Part shown: one piece after another, positions 28,479 to 37,590 of the stretch
How positions within the stretch are numbered: the first letter of the stretch is position 1
How the letters are laid out: the number at the start of each line of letters is the position of its first letter
Source of the DNA: Dyadobacter koreensis
GTDB taxonomy: Bacteria; Bacteroidota; Bacteroidia; Cytophagales; Spirosomataceae
Assembly (NCBI RefSeq): GCF_900108855.1
Contig: NZ_FNXY01000001.1
Span: 1,077,942 to 1,141,941, forward strand
Direction of reading: 5' to 3'
DNA: 64,000 nucleotides
Made by a program: the position numbers and the translations under genes
Notes under the pieces: generated by a model
Seen by the model: the letters and a program-made list of their open reading frames with translations, nothing else
Database searches by the model: none
Told to the model about the DNA's origin: nothing

Positions 28479-29092
28479 ATAAACCCATAGGTAACAAGTC
28501 CGTAGAAGATACAGTTTAATAAGTGGTTTATGACATACAGTTGCCTTGCCAGCTCGGGGCTGTAGCGGTAAATACTATTTGTGAAACCCATCTGAAAAAA
28601 AGATCCCGCGTAAAAAAATACGATTCCAGTACAGATCCAGAAGTTCGGATTTTTTTCCAATCTGAACTCTTGAATATTTTGAAAAAGCTGAGAAAAATAA
28701 AGAAAGCTCCATACAGTTAACAGTAGTGCCGCGCTCAAAAAAACATACACATTAAACAAGCGGGTGTTGTCAACCATGTGAAAAATCGTCAGCAAATTAA
28801 TAAAAATGATACAGTAAATACTTGCATTTATGATGCGTTTCCATTGAACCGATCTGACGATATGTAAGAAGAATTTGGCTAAAAAAAAATATTCAAAGAT
28901 TTGATAAATGTGAAAAATTATAGACGCGGTGCGATGCAAAACTTTTAAAAAGTACAAACCAATACTTTCTACAATGACCGTTGTCAAAACCAGAAAAAAA
29001 ATCGGTATTAAGCTTTCCGGTAAATCTCTTAAATAGAAAAGACCTACCAGAAAGCACAGAGTTAATATAATAAGATAAAAATATAGTGACAT
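28448..29092 (-). CDS. hypothetical membrane protein, possible sensory partner
   Basis: 214 residues with about seven hydrophobic helices (LIILTLCFLVGLFYL, LIPIFFLVLTTVIVESIGLY, IYCIIFINLLTIFH, AALLLTVWSFLYF, FWICTGIVFFYAGSFF, HLLNCIFYGLVTYGFIC). It contains no known catalytic motif. Its reading frame overlaps the kinase gene by 31 bp, which points to coupled translation and a shared signalling role. Confidence 0.6.
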   Translation of the reverse strand: MSLYFYLIILTLCFLVGLFYLRDLPESLIPIFFLVLTTVIVESIGLYFLKVLHRTASIIFHIYQIFEYFFLAKFFLHIVRSVQWKRIINASIYCIIFINLLTIFHMVDNTRLFNVYVFLSAALLLTVWSFLYFSQLFQNIQEFRLEKNPNFWICTGIVFFYAGSFFQMGFTNSIYRYSPELARQLYVINHLLNCIFYGLVTYGFICQTKYRNQL

Positions 29093-29098
29093 TTAAAT

Positions 29099-29782
29099 CT
29101 ATTCAATTGGACAACAAGCAGTTCCATGGTCATAAGCGCCTGGATCATCCTCACGAAATTGTCTGTCGATATCCACCCGTGCATCTGTAAACGTAACACT
29201 AAGTGTTGCCTGCCCACGTATAGAATCATCAAGGATGAAATAAGCAAAAATATCTTGGTTTAAGATGTCTATTTTAGCAAAGACTTCTTTCATCTCCACA
29301 GAAATTAGGTGAGCCCGCCCCTCTCTGTCTTTTTTAAATTCGCCCCCTGGAAAGCCTCCAAGAATTTCTCTTCTTCTTTTATAGTTTTCGTGCAAAGGTT
29401 TAAAAGCCGCCTCGCTAATTTTATCACCGTTAACAAGATAAAACGTGTCAGCAATAAGTACGTCTTGCCCTCCTTCTACTTTTCTCTTTATTGCGAAAGC
29501 AATGGTCAAATTCTTGAATAGATTATCAGCGGTGTCGCAATAGTATTGTGCTACCATGTAGTCTCCTATTTCAGCTCGCTTGATTAAATCACAAATAAAT
29601 TCTGTGTTAATTGAAATTTCATTTAGGTCTGCGGAATAATCTACTCCGGTATCGACGGGTAATCGATGGTAGCGATCTACTAATTGTCTACGGAAGTTTT
29701 TTAAATCTGCAAGTGAAATCTGCCTCCAGTCGGTTAGAAAAACGATTTTTTCTAAGACGGATTCTGAAATTAAAAACGGCAT
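29099..29782 (-). CDS. hypothetical soluble protein (227 aa)
   Basis: First gene of the operon, 6 bp before the membrane-protein gene. It is a mixed alpha/beta protein without a signal peptide (LTDWRQISLADLKNFRRQLV, IAFAIKRKVEGGQDVLIADT). It ends with a Cys-Cys motif near its C-terminus (DHGTACCPIE). That tail resembles the CCP(I)E-type ends of small Bacteroidota peptides, but the protein is too long to be a typical precursor. The function is unknown. Confidence 0.55.
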   Translation of the reverse strand: MPFLISESVLEKIVFLTDWRQISLADLKNFRRQLVDRYHRLPVDTGVDYSADLNEISINTEFICDLIKRAEIGDYMVAQYYCDTADNLFKNLTIAFAIKRKVEGGQDVLIADTFYLVNGDKISEAAFKPLHENYKRRREILGGFPGGEFKKDREGRAHLISVEMKEVFAKIDILNQDIFAYFILDDSIRGQATLSVTFTDARVDIDRQFREDDPGAYDHGTACCPIE

Positions 29783-30056
29783 AATGATAGATGTTTAAGG
29801 TTATGAACAGACAAAATTATTTCTATCTGGGTAACTTATAAATGAGGATTTCCCCCTTTTTACTTAGGGAAAAATACCCTCTCCGGCATTTGCACGACAT
29901 CCAATTCACATCGTTTAAATAAATGTTCAGTTACACATTTAAATGAATTGCACTCTGTTCGCTACACTTGAATGACTATTTCCACCAAGACGCTTTAATA
30001 GATTCAGTTTTCAATAAGTATGAAATGGAGAAATACAAGCTAACCATCTTATCGAT

Positions 30057-30401
30057 TTAGTCGTTTTTAAAGTTTACTGTATTCCAGTTAGGGAAAATCC
30101 AATCGAAGTCGATCAAATGTGCTAAATTATCAGTCTGTTTATTATCTGGGTTAGACCTTAAATATTTCCCATTTCCGCCATTAACTACTTTCACTGTTTC
30201 CCCAACATTCCATCTTGCTGAATTATAATTCCATACCCAAGTGGTTACCGAATTCCCAAGTTTTTCCAGTAGATCTTTGGCCTCGGCTTTTGTGACTTTT
30301 TTGGCACGTGTAGCTGAGCCACTACTAGATGTGTGAAATGCATAATGTGTGATTACATTTTCGGAATTTTTTCAAACTCCAGAAATTCGGTATACGGCCA
30401 T
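30057..30401 (-). pseudogene. DUF3892-family protein with an in-frame stop
   Basis: A 114-codon gene from the ATG at 30401: MAVYRISGV, stop (TGA, 30374-30372), then KNSENVITHYAFH ... VVNGGNGKYLRSNPDNKQTD ... FPNWNTVNFKND and TAA. The family normally has Trp (TGG) at the broken codon, so a single G-to-A change explains the stop. The rest of the frame is intact. DUF3892 proteins are small, of unknown function and common in accessory regions. Confidence 0.7.
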
Positions 30402-30428
30402 ATCTATTTATTTTAGTTGTTTAACGAA

Positions 30429-30650
30429 TTATTCAATGGTCGTATTCCTCCTATAAATGTCAACAAAGTTAATTACCCAAAAGACGGCATTAAATATAAA
30501 AATAATCATTTTCAACCAACAACCACTTAATAATTCGTTAAACAACCAAATTCCCAAAAGATAAATCTCCAAATCAAACTTGTATGGTTTGGTATTGTTA
30601 GAATGCCATCGAAACAATATGTACAATCTTCGAAACGGTTTTATTTTCAA
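30429..30650 (-). CDS. doubtful small membrane ORF (73 aa)
   Basis: Two hydrophobic segments (LEIYLLGIWLFNELL, WLKMIIFIFNAVFWVINFV) after a basic start (KIKPFRRLYILFRWHS). The start codon would be TTG. It lies 27 bp upstream of the DUF3892 remnant on the same strand. Coding status is uncertain. Confidence 0.25.
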   Translation of the reverse strand: MKIKPFRRLYILFRWHSNNTKPYKFDLEIYLLGIWLFNELLSGCWLKMIIFIFNAVFWVINFVDIYRRNTTIE

Positions 30651-31299
30651 CAGCTTTAAAGATATTGCTTATCTTCTCGAATAGCTGTATAGAGATAAGA
30701 TCAAAGTACGATTAAGATTTTATCTTGATAGCGATTTGTAACTATCACGTACATTAGGTAAGCAGAGCCGAATCCGTCTTAACAATTCGTCGTAGTGCCT
30801 GTTCTTAACCTGCAATAAATGTGATGTATGAACTGTCATTAGATCGCAACCATAAGGCAATAAGTGTCGCCGAATTGTCCACACCAACAGCCATCGTTGA
30901 ATCTTTTCAAGGCCGAAAATTTTGTGTTAACCAGTTAAATAAAATTATATTATCTGAATTTTAATATTCCTTTTGATGAAGCATTTGTTCACTTTTTATC
31001 AAATTAAATTCGTGATTTTTAAAAGAACTCTGCTTTAAATCCATTAAAGCGCTTGGTACAAATTACTTACTATCAATAACTTATCACAGGTTTCTGAAAA
31101 GAGGGTCGAAATTCCTTTTTAATATTAAATACATAGTTATTTAGCAGCTACACGGGCTTGAAATATACTCCTTATCTCCAAGTAGCAAGTTATTTGCGTA
31201 TGTTTTAGAATGTGTTAAACGTCTGCTGTGATCGGTCATATATAATTCTGATAGCAATAAACCCGATGATTATCCCTTCATTGTATTTCATGATAAGGT
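30651..31299. other. intergenic, no gene seen
   Basis: AT-rich, stop-dense in all frames. It separates the accessory genes from the mobilisation module, and an integration boundary could lie here. I found no clear repeat. Confidence 0.35.
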
Positions 31300-33297
31300 T
31301 TAGTATTTGGATTTATTTTTCTGGATGATCAAATGCGTGAAGGCCGGATCTTCCAGGATACGTTCAAACTCGCTGTCTGCGATGCTTTGCACGTCCTGAC
31401 GAATCTCATCAAAATTCCTGTTAACCATATTTTCATCCAGAGTTCTAACTTCAGGGATCGGGACATAGGCCTGCTGTTCCGCTGCAAGCTGCTTATGATC
31501 GTTGATTATTTCAGCATGAAATGTTTTCAGTTCGATTTTCTCATCAGGGTTATCAGCCACCATGCCTACAAATTCACCAGCACTCAGCGATGCGATCTTA
31601 GAGGCCGGCACTGCCATATCAAGCTGCTTTGAGCGGCTGATCGAGGTGTCCGTCCGGTTGATCGAGTAGCTTGTGCGGTCCTGCATAATTTTCCCAAAGC
31701 GCTCCGAAAGCTGTTTCGCGGTATCGCCTGTCACCTGACCGCAGATAATATTGCCGGTAATACTTGCAATCACATCAGCCTGCTCTTTTCCGTAGTCTTT
31801 TCTTAATTGGGAAAAATCCTGCAGCCCAAGGGTAATTGCAACTTTATTGGAGCGCGCCGTGGCGATCAGATTATCAATGCCGCTCAGGTAGATCGTAGGA
31901 AATTCATCAAAGATCAGTGAGCTTTTAAGTTTGCCTTTTTTATTGACGATCTTGACCAGACGGTTTACATAAAGCGATAAAACCGACCCGTAAATCTGGA
32001 TTTTCTGCGGGTTGTTTCCTACGCAGAGAATCTTGGGCTCAGCCGGATTATTAATATCGAGCGTAAAATCATTCCCTGAGAGCACATAATAAAGCTGAGG
32101 TGAAGCAAGCCTTGCCAGCGCAATTTTTGCAGAGGCGATCTGCCCTTCCAGCTGTTCCATTGCATCATTCAGATAAGCCGTTATAAAGGGGTTGATCAGC
32201 ACCTCGATTTCTTTTTCAGTGCGAAGCAGCGTAAAAAGCTTATCATAATCCAGCTGCATAATTTCGATTACATGCGGCAATGTGCAGAAAATTCCATTCT
32301 GATATTTCCGGAGGTACCAGATCACCGCAGTCAGAAAATTGATAGGCGATTCAACAAAAAAATCACCCTGCTTTTTTATCCATTCTCTGTTTAGTCCCAA
32401 TAGGATCGTGCGTGCTGATTCGGCTGCATCGGTAATGTCCTGCATCGCGGCAGCTTCCAGTGGATTACACCTGTGGGAGCGGCTCAGATCATCGAAGTTG
32501 ATGGTATAAAACTTAGGTGCTACGGGGTAATTAGCCCTTGATTTCAGCCACCAGTTATAGGCGATCAGTGAAAGATCATCATATTTAAAATCATAAATGA
32601 AGGCTGAAAACCCTTTGCTGATATGCTGTGAAATAATGTGACGAATGACAAAATAAGACTTTCCTGAGCCGGGCGACCCCAAAACAAGAAGGCCCCTGAA
32701 CGGATTAATAATATTGATCCAGCTAGCCCGGTGCTTGTTTTTCAGCTGGTAGCGCGCAGACAGATTTACCGAGTACTCGTTGGTTAGAAGCCTTTGCTCT
32801 TGCGGGAAAGTCTCGTTTTCTTCGTTGAAAATATCCTGGCTGTTTATCCGCAGCGTGATCACGCGTGAGATCAGCGTTCCGCCTGCGATCAACAAAGTAA
32901 AACCCAGCGAAGTAATGATGATATAACACGCGGCAAGTGCTTCCGCGCTGAATGTCCAGTCGAAAATAAGGTAGCCGGCAAAGTAAAGGAAGAGGCCTGT
33001 GCCGGTATAATACAGTCCGGTTTTCATCCTTAGCCCTTCCTTTTTTTTCCCTTTTACACCCAGCAGTGAAATGCCAAGAAAACAGAGTGCAATCAGTTTT
33101 GCTTTATGAAACGGAATGAAAAGCCCGGTCCGCACCAGGTTATCAAGCAGCTTATTACCCAAAGGGCTTACCAGCTTCCAGGACTCAAATGCGCTGTAAC
33201 ACCCGTAATAAAAATGAAGGGCAAGCACAGTGATCGCGATCAGCCGGCTCATATCCAGTATCTTTGAAAGCGCCTGCTGGTTTTCTGAGGTTTGCAT
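31300..33297 (-). CDS. TraG/VirD4-type conjugative coupling protein
   Basis: 665 residues. About four membrane helices lie in residues 15-145. The Walker A motif is GSPGSGKS (207-214) and a Walker B-like stretch reads LKSSLIFDEFPTIYL; the C-terminal part resembles a TraM-recognition/TraD-like region (IASITGNIICGQVTGDTAKQ). This inner-membrane hexameric ATPase hands relaxase-bound DNA to a secretion channel. It is the last gene of the mobA-relaxase-coupling protein set. No mating-pair (VirB/Tra) genes are present in the window, so the element is mobilisable rather than self-transmissible as far as visible. Confidence 0.9.
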   Translation of the reverse strand: MQTSENQQALSKILDMSRLIAITVLALHFYYGCYSAFESWKLVSPLGNKLLDNLVRTGLFIPFHKAKLIALCFLGISLLGVKGKKKEGLRMKTGLYYTGTGLFLYFAGYLIFDWTFSAEALAACYIIITSLGFTLLIAGGTLISRVITLRINSQDIFNEENETFPQEQRLLTNEYSVNLSARYQLKNKHRASWINIINPFRGLLVLGSPGSGKSYFVIRHIISQHISKGFSAFIYDFKYDDLSLIAYNWWLKSRANYPVAPKFYTINFDDLSRSHRCNPLEAAAMQDITDAAESARTILLGLNREWIKKQGDFFVESPINFLTAVIWYLRKYQNGIFCTLPHVIEIMQLDYDKLFTLLRTEKEIEVLINPFITAYLNDAMEQLEGQIASAKIALARLASPQLYYVLSGNDFTLDINNPAEPKILCVGNNPQKIQIYGSVLSLYVNRLVKIVNKKGKLKSSLIFDEFPTIYLSGIDNLIATARSNKVAITLGLQDFSQLRKDYGKEQADVIASITGNIICGQVTGDTAKQLSERFGKIMQDRTSYSINRTDTSISRSKQLDMAVPASKIASLSAGEFVGMVADNPDEKIELKTFHAEIINDHKQLAAEQQAYVPIPEVRTLDENMVNRNFDEIRQDVQSIADSEFERILEDPAFTHLIIQKNKSKY

Positions 33298-33321
33298 AAA
33301 AATAGGTTTAAAATGTGATCA

Positions 33322-34611
33322 CTACCTGGCAGCTTTTCGCTTCTTTTTTCTTTTACGCCGAAGCTGCCAGGGAACATAACCAGGATCTGAAACCGGTAGC
33401 ATCAGCGCTTCCCACAGGTTTTTATCAGCGGTGCTACCCGTTGGACTGTCTGTTAAACCTTGATCTACTGGCTTTGAAAAGCCCGCTGTGACTACTGGCT
33501 CATGCGGGTATTTCTGCTTTGATTTTGGCGCGGATTCCGGCACCTTTTTTTCCCGTTCAGGTTTTAGCTGACACCTTTCCTGGACCGCTTTTGCGCTGTA
33601 ATTTTTGCCCAGATAGCTGCCGTTGTAGACGCACTTTGTCTGCATGTCGATGTAGGTAAGCCCGTACACAAGGCCCTTCCCGCTTTTTCTTTCCACCAGC
33701 CGCACACCTTTTTTTGCAAGGGCCCTGCCAAGGCTTTCCAGCGAATGTGTCTGATTTAAAAGTGCCAGATCTACCGCGTTTTTCACGCGCGATTTTTGCC
33801 TGCAACGTTCGGGCTCAGCGGCTGCAAATCTTTTTTCCAACGCCTTTAAAGTAGGTTTGAAATAGAATGCACTGGCCTTTACAGGCACCCCGGTTTTCGC
33901 TCCGTCCTTGTCAAGAACCCTGTAAACAAGGCCTCGATGTTTATAAATTCTCGAATCCTGGCTGCCTGCTTCCGCGGTTACATTGTATTGTCCTAATACC
34001 GCGTTCAGCTCAGCGAGCGAGCTGTAATGATAGCTTGGAATTACGGATTGAAGCACTATTCCTATTGCTTTTTTGGTCTCTGCTTCCCCGTAACGTACTG
34101 CTTTCAAATCCACTGGTTTCAGCTCAGTTTTGACAGGGTTCTGCCGCTGGGCAGGCATTAGACCATACTCTTTTTCCAGCGCCTTCCGGGCTTTTTCAGA
34201 CTGATTTCTTCCGATATTATGAAGATTAATCGCTGAACCGTCCGCTCTTATTGTGGTGGTCACCAGGTGCACATGCGGATGGCCGCTGTCATGGTGCTCA
34301 TACAAAAGATAAGGCTGGTTTTGAAAGCCGATTTTAGCCAGGTAACTGCCGGCAATTGCTTTAAGTTTGTCAGAAGACAGCTTCTCATCGGGCGAAAAAT
34401 TAAGTGAGACATGAAGCGTATTGACCTTAACGCGCCCATTCAAAGCATTGCGAGAGGCGAGCCTGGAAAGCTTGCTTTGAAAGCTGAGCTGCTTAGCGCT
34501 CTGAAGAAAATAGCCTGCATCCAGAAGGGTTGCCACCCCTTCTGTGACCTTCCGCTCGTTGTATTTTAGCGCAGAGCGGAGTGAGCTTCCGGCATGGATG
34601 ACCGCTACCAT
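33322..34611 (-). CDS. MobB-type relaxase (Relaxase/Mobilization nuclease)
   Basis: 429 residues. The N-terminal relaxase domain carries motif III, the metal-binding histidines in HHDSGHPHVHLVTTT (His106-His115), plus the upstream helix KYNERKVTEGVATLLDAGYF. Tyr18 or Tyr34 could be the nicking tyrosine. The C-terminal part is Lys/Arg-rich and ends KRKKKRKAAR. It should nick oriT and stay attached to the transferred strand. It overlaps the mobA-like gene by 7 bp and lies 24 bp before the coupling-protein gene. Confidence 0.9.
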   Translation of the reverse strand: MVAVIHAGSSLRSALKYNERKVTEGVATLLDAGYFLQSAKQLSFQSKLSRLASRNALNGRVKVNTLHVSLNFSPDEKLSSDKLKAIAGSYLAKIGFQNQPYLLYEHHDSGHPHVHLVTTTIRADGSAINLHNIGRNQSEKARKALEKEYGLMPAQRQNPVKTELKPVDLKAVRYGEAETKKAIGIVLQSVIPSYHYSSLAELNAVLGQYNVTAEAGSQDSRIYKHRGLVYRVLDKDGAKTGVPVKASAFYFKPTLKALEKRFAAAEPERCRQKSRVKNAVDLALLNQTHSLESLGRALAKKGVRLVERKSGKGLVYGLTYIDMQTKCVYNGSYLGKNYSAKAVQERCQLKPEREKKVPESAPKSKQKYPHEPVVTAGFSKPVDQGLTDSPTGSTADKNLWEALMLPVSDPGYVPWQLRRKRKKKRKAAR

Positions 34612-34982
34612 TTTTCTGCCACCTCAGCGATCAGGCCGGCCGCTTTCTCCACGCTTCGAAGCAATGTTCTGCGGTCGAGCTCATAACCAATCAGCCAGTG
34701 TTCAAACTCCTTGATTTTACTGAGCATATGCAGCTTTTTGACGGCCTGATTAAAGTTGTTGCCTGCCGCGGAAAGCTCCGCTTTCAACTGGGCAAGCTCC
34801 TCAGTGATCTGGTCAAGTGAAGCGTTCCGGTAGTTTCCTACCAGCAGCTGGCCGAGCAGTTTTCGCCTGGTAAAATCGCTCAGTTTGCGGCAGGTTGTCG
34901 CATGAAACTGCTGCTGAATTTTATCAAATTCCTGCTGATTCAGCCTCACGTGCAGCCACTTGTTTCTTCTCTTTTCTTTCAT
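34605..34982 (-). CDS. MobA/MobC-type mobilisation accessory protein
   Basis: 125 residues. A ribbon-helix-helix-like start (RRNKWLHVRLNQQEFDKIQQ ... RKLSDFTRRKLLGQL) is followed by the bacterial mobilisation motif (LAQLKAELSAAGNNFNQAVK). These proteins bind oriT and help the relaxase. It is the first gene of the mobilisation operon, and the oriT is expected just upstream. Confidence 0.85.
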   Translation of the reverse strand: MKEKRRNKWLHVRLNQQEFDKIQQQFHATTCRKLSDFTRRKLLGQLLVGNYRNASLDQITEELAQLKAELSAAGNNFNQAVKKLHMLSKIKEFEHWLIGYELDRRTLLRSVEKAAGLIAEVAEKW

Positions 34983-35590
34983 CTCCTCTGTCTATTTCAC
35001 ATGTCTAACAAAACATCATTTTCTATGCTGCCGCCTGCGAGTTCCGAGTAAAGGGCGGCCATGGCCCCGGCCAGGCAAGATCCCGGGGGATTACCATTTT
35101 ACGGGGACCGTAAAAAAAGGTGATACAACGGTACATCTTGCCGACCACGGTAAAGCAGGTGGTCTTAAGCTTTTTTGAAAGTTCAGAATTATTAAAAAAA
35201 ATTGACCTGCTAACGCTCAAAAAAACACCTTCCTTATATCAAGCCTACTGTTAAAAGCTTCGGCTTGTGATACAAAGCTATAAGCAGAAGTTTAAAATAC
35301 GTTGACCCTTTTAAATTCTAAATAGGTAAAGCCTCCCCGGCCCCATTCAAATTGATGGATTCCCCGCTTGACATGAGTAGATTCGTCCATTTTGAAAGCA
35401 CAATAAAATCGTTATTTTAATACCCTCCATTAAATCCATTTCTGCGGGCATCACCGGCAAGTCTGATAAAATAATAAATGCTGCTTATTATAGTCGGCAA
35501 TTCCTACCCTTTCATTTTTTAAATGGGTGATATTGAAAGCGGGATTTTAGTTTTGGAAAGTTTATTTTTCAATTATCCAAACGATTTTTT
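34983..35590. other. non-coding region, candidate oriT
   Basis: It lies upstream of mobA, where relaxase-family oriT sites usually are. It contains nested inverted repeats (GGCCATGGCC near 35057, a CCCGGGG block near 35082, and the hairpin at 35097-35115), then AT-rich DNA with an AAGCTTCGGCTT hairpin near 35256. No nick site can be assigned from sequence alone. Confidence 0.45.
35097..35115. repeat. perfect 8-bp hairpin in the candidate oriT
   Basis: TTTTACGG and CCGTAAAA are separated by GGA. Such a hairpin beside mobA is typical of, though not specific for, oriT. Confidence 0.5.
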
Positions 35591-35869
35591 ATGGCAACAA
35601 CAACTGATATTTCGCTGATATATGAAACCCTTCTTTGTTCACCGGGCATGAGCGAGCAAATAAAGGTAGATCTTCGCGTCTCACGAAAATCACTGCTTTT
35701 TCTGGCAGCCTGTGTTGAAAATGAGTTAAGTGGCAAAAACGATCCGGGCTTAGGCCTGGTAGGTTATTTTGGCGAGCAGACAGTGAAAGAACTTGAAAAA
35801 CTTGTTTCCGACTCGCTGTCCAAGGCTGATCTTTCGGCGCTCAACGAAAAGCTTAAAGGGTTAAGCTAG
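35591..35869 (+). CDS. hypothetical protein (92 aa)
   Basis: Soluble helical protein (MATTTDISLIYETLLCSPGM ... VKELEKLVSDSLSKADLSAL). It starts 10 bp after an AT-rich promoter-like stretch. It lies between the mobilisation genes and radC, a position where small conserved mobile-element proteins are often found. No function is known to me. Confidence 0.6.
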   Translation: MATTTDISLIYETLLCSPGMSEQIKVDLRVSRKSLLFLAACVENELSGKNDPGLGLVGYFGEQTVKELEKLVSDSLSKADLSALNEKLKGLS

Positions 35870-36071
35870 GGCCACATCAGCGAGATAAGACCATCTTTTT
35901 GCAATCCTGGACTTGGCACCGCTTTACGCAAAGCTTTGTGGCTTAACATTCCGCTATCAAGGATGGTGCTTAAGCGAATGGCCGGTCGGCTTTTTAGCTT
36001 TGGATTAGAAGCTGCGTTGATACTTGTTTTGCAGGGTACAGGCAATTTATCAGTTCGGCGAAAAGCGGCAT

Positions 36072-36103
36072 AAAAAAGGCACCGGTGCGTTCACCGGTGC
36101 CTT
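36072..36103 (-). terminator. intrinsic terminator of the radC-like gene
   Basis: A perfect 12-bp stem (36076-36087 / 36092-36103, GGCACCGGTG core, loop CGTT) is followed on the minus strand by a T-run, 18 bp after the radC stop. Confidence 0.9.
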
Positions 36104-36121
36104 GCCAGCAAGGCCCGAACT

Positions 36122-36592
36122 TTAAATCAGTCCTTCCATGGCAAAGGAAAGGTAGCCTTCACTGCTCACAATCAGATGGTCCAGCACGGGTACATCTAAA
36201 ATATCACCGGCATTTTTGATCTGGTCGGTCAGATTTTTATCTGCCTGACTGGCCACCAGCTGTCCTGAAGGATGGTTGTGGGCCAGTATAAGGGCTGAGG
36301 CATTCGCTTTCAAGGCTGCGGCAAAGATCATTCTTACATCGACGACTACACTTGTCAATCCTCCTTTGGCAACTTCATAAATGCCCAGCACCCGGTTCGC
36401 CCGGCTAATGAGCATTATTTTGAATACTTCACGAAACTCAATTTCATCCGGGTTCCAGCTTTCGATCAAAACACGGTAAGCTTGGTGCGCCCCTTTTATT
36501 TTCGGCCGTTCACTGGCTTTCACTTTATTTTTGTAGATCAGCTCTATTTCAGAAGCAATCAGGTAATCCGGTTTTTTGACAAGGCTTTCCAT
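36122..36592 (-). CDS. radC: RadC-like JAB/JAMM-domain protein
   Basis: 156 residues covering only the C-terminal MPN/JAMM part of RadC. The metal motif is HNHPSG with His105, His107 and Asp118 in the H-x-H-x10-D pattern. It lacks the N-terminal helix-hairpin-helix of chromosomal RadC. Short RadC-like proteins of this kind are common cargo of Bacteroidota mobile elements; their biochemical role is unsettled. It is monocistronic with its own terminator. Confidence 0.88.
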   Translation of the reverse strand: MESLVKKPDYLIASEIELIYKNKVKASERPKIKGAHQAYRVLIESWNPDEIEFREVFKIMLISRANRVLGIYEVAKGGLTSVVVDVRMIFAAALKANASALILAHNHPSGQLVASQADKNLTDQIKNAGDILDVPVLDHLIVSSEGYLSFAMEGLI

Positions 36593-37590
36593 AACTACGC
36601 TTTTTAGTTTAAAAATTAATTACGGTGCCCTGTATGGCGTTAAGCCGGTAAGTAAGGAGAAGCAACGGAATAAAGGAGAGCCTTTCGCGCGCTGGCCTTC
36701 CGCGTTTATGCCGGAATTTCACCGCACTTCCACCGGTTTGGCCGCCTAACTTGCAGGGGAATTAGTGATCGTACTTTACTTCGATACCACTTTTTCCATG
36801 GCTTAGTAGAGCATGCTTTATCTTTTTGCAATGCTCTCCCGAATGAAACCATGCCTTATCCCCGGTGAAAAACACCTACCTAACGACCGCCGATCCCGGG
36901 GATACACCGCTTTCGCCCCAAAGGGGGCGCGAATCTCTGTTCACCGGCCAAGGAGCCCCAAAGCGAATCAGCCTATCAAATAATACACAGTAACAAAAGG
37001 GATCATAAACTGGAGACCCAGAAAAACAACCGCTTGATCAGTGCTATAAAAAGGCCATGACCATAGCTTTTAAAAAGCGGTTGACCCGTAATGCTTCGCC
37101 TTTCAAAATGCTTTTTTGCAATCAAAAGCCGGATGATCCCGCACTTAGAGAATAAGCATAGGGCTTGACCCCAATGAAAAAACAAGAAAAAAAAGCCAAG
37201 GATCAGAGTCCCCCACCCCGGGGCCAAAAGGGAAAACGGAATAAGTCCCGGACTGGAAGTCCCGGACCAAAAGTCTTGACGGGTGCCGGCAGAAAAAGAA
37301 AATAAGCAAAAAAGGAATACCGATCTTCTGCCGGCATTATGCCGAACCGTTTTAGGTTTGCACTTCTCTGCGAAAAAAATGGGGAAAACTATCTTCACGG
37401 CACTTTTGCTGTTGCTTCGGGGTCACACCCAAGCAGGCGTAAGTACCTTTTATACCCACCTGAACGCACTTCACATGTCACTAGCGCTTTTTCGTACCGG
37501 GTTTGATGCGTATGATCACAAAAATTTACCGCCCTGAAAACACCTTTTAAACTTTACAGCATCGGACTGTACCTTTAAAGAGCAACTGTT
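36593..37590. other. GC-richer non-coding stretch before the RiPP-like cluster
   Basis: About 1 kb with no convincing gene. It holds inverted repeats, for example TATCCCCGG at 36857 with CCGGGGATA at 36896 and a CGCCCC/GGGGCG hairpin near 36914. Open frames on both strands (37003-37398 minus, 37283-37537 plus) have low-complexity, frame-unspecific composition and look accidental. The last part must hold the promoter of the dehydratase gene. Confidence 0.4.

Noticed and set aside
37003..37537. Overlapping ORFs on both strands before the dehydratase
   Set aside because: Low-complexity, no domain, no ribosome-site context. They could hide a peptide gene, but nothing supports it.
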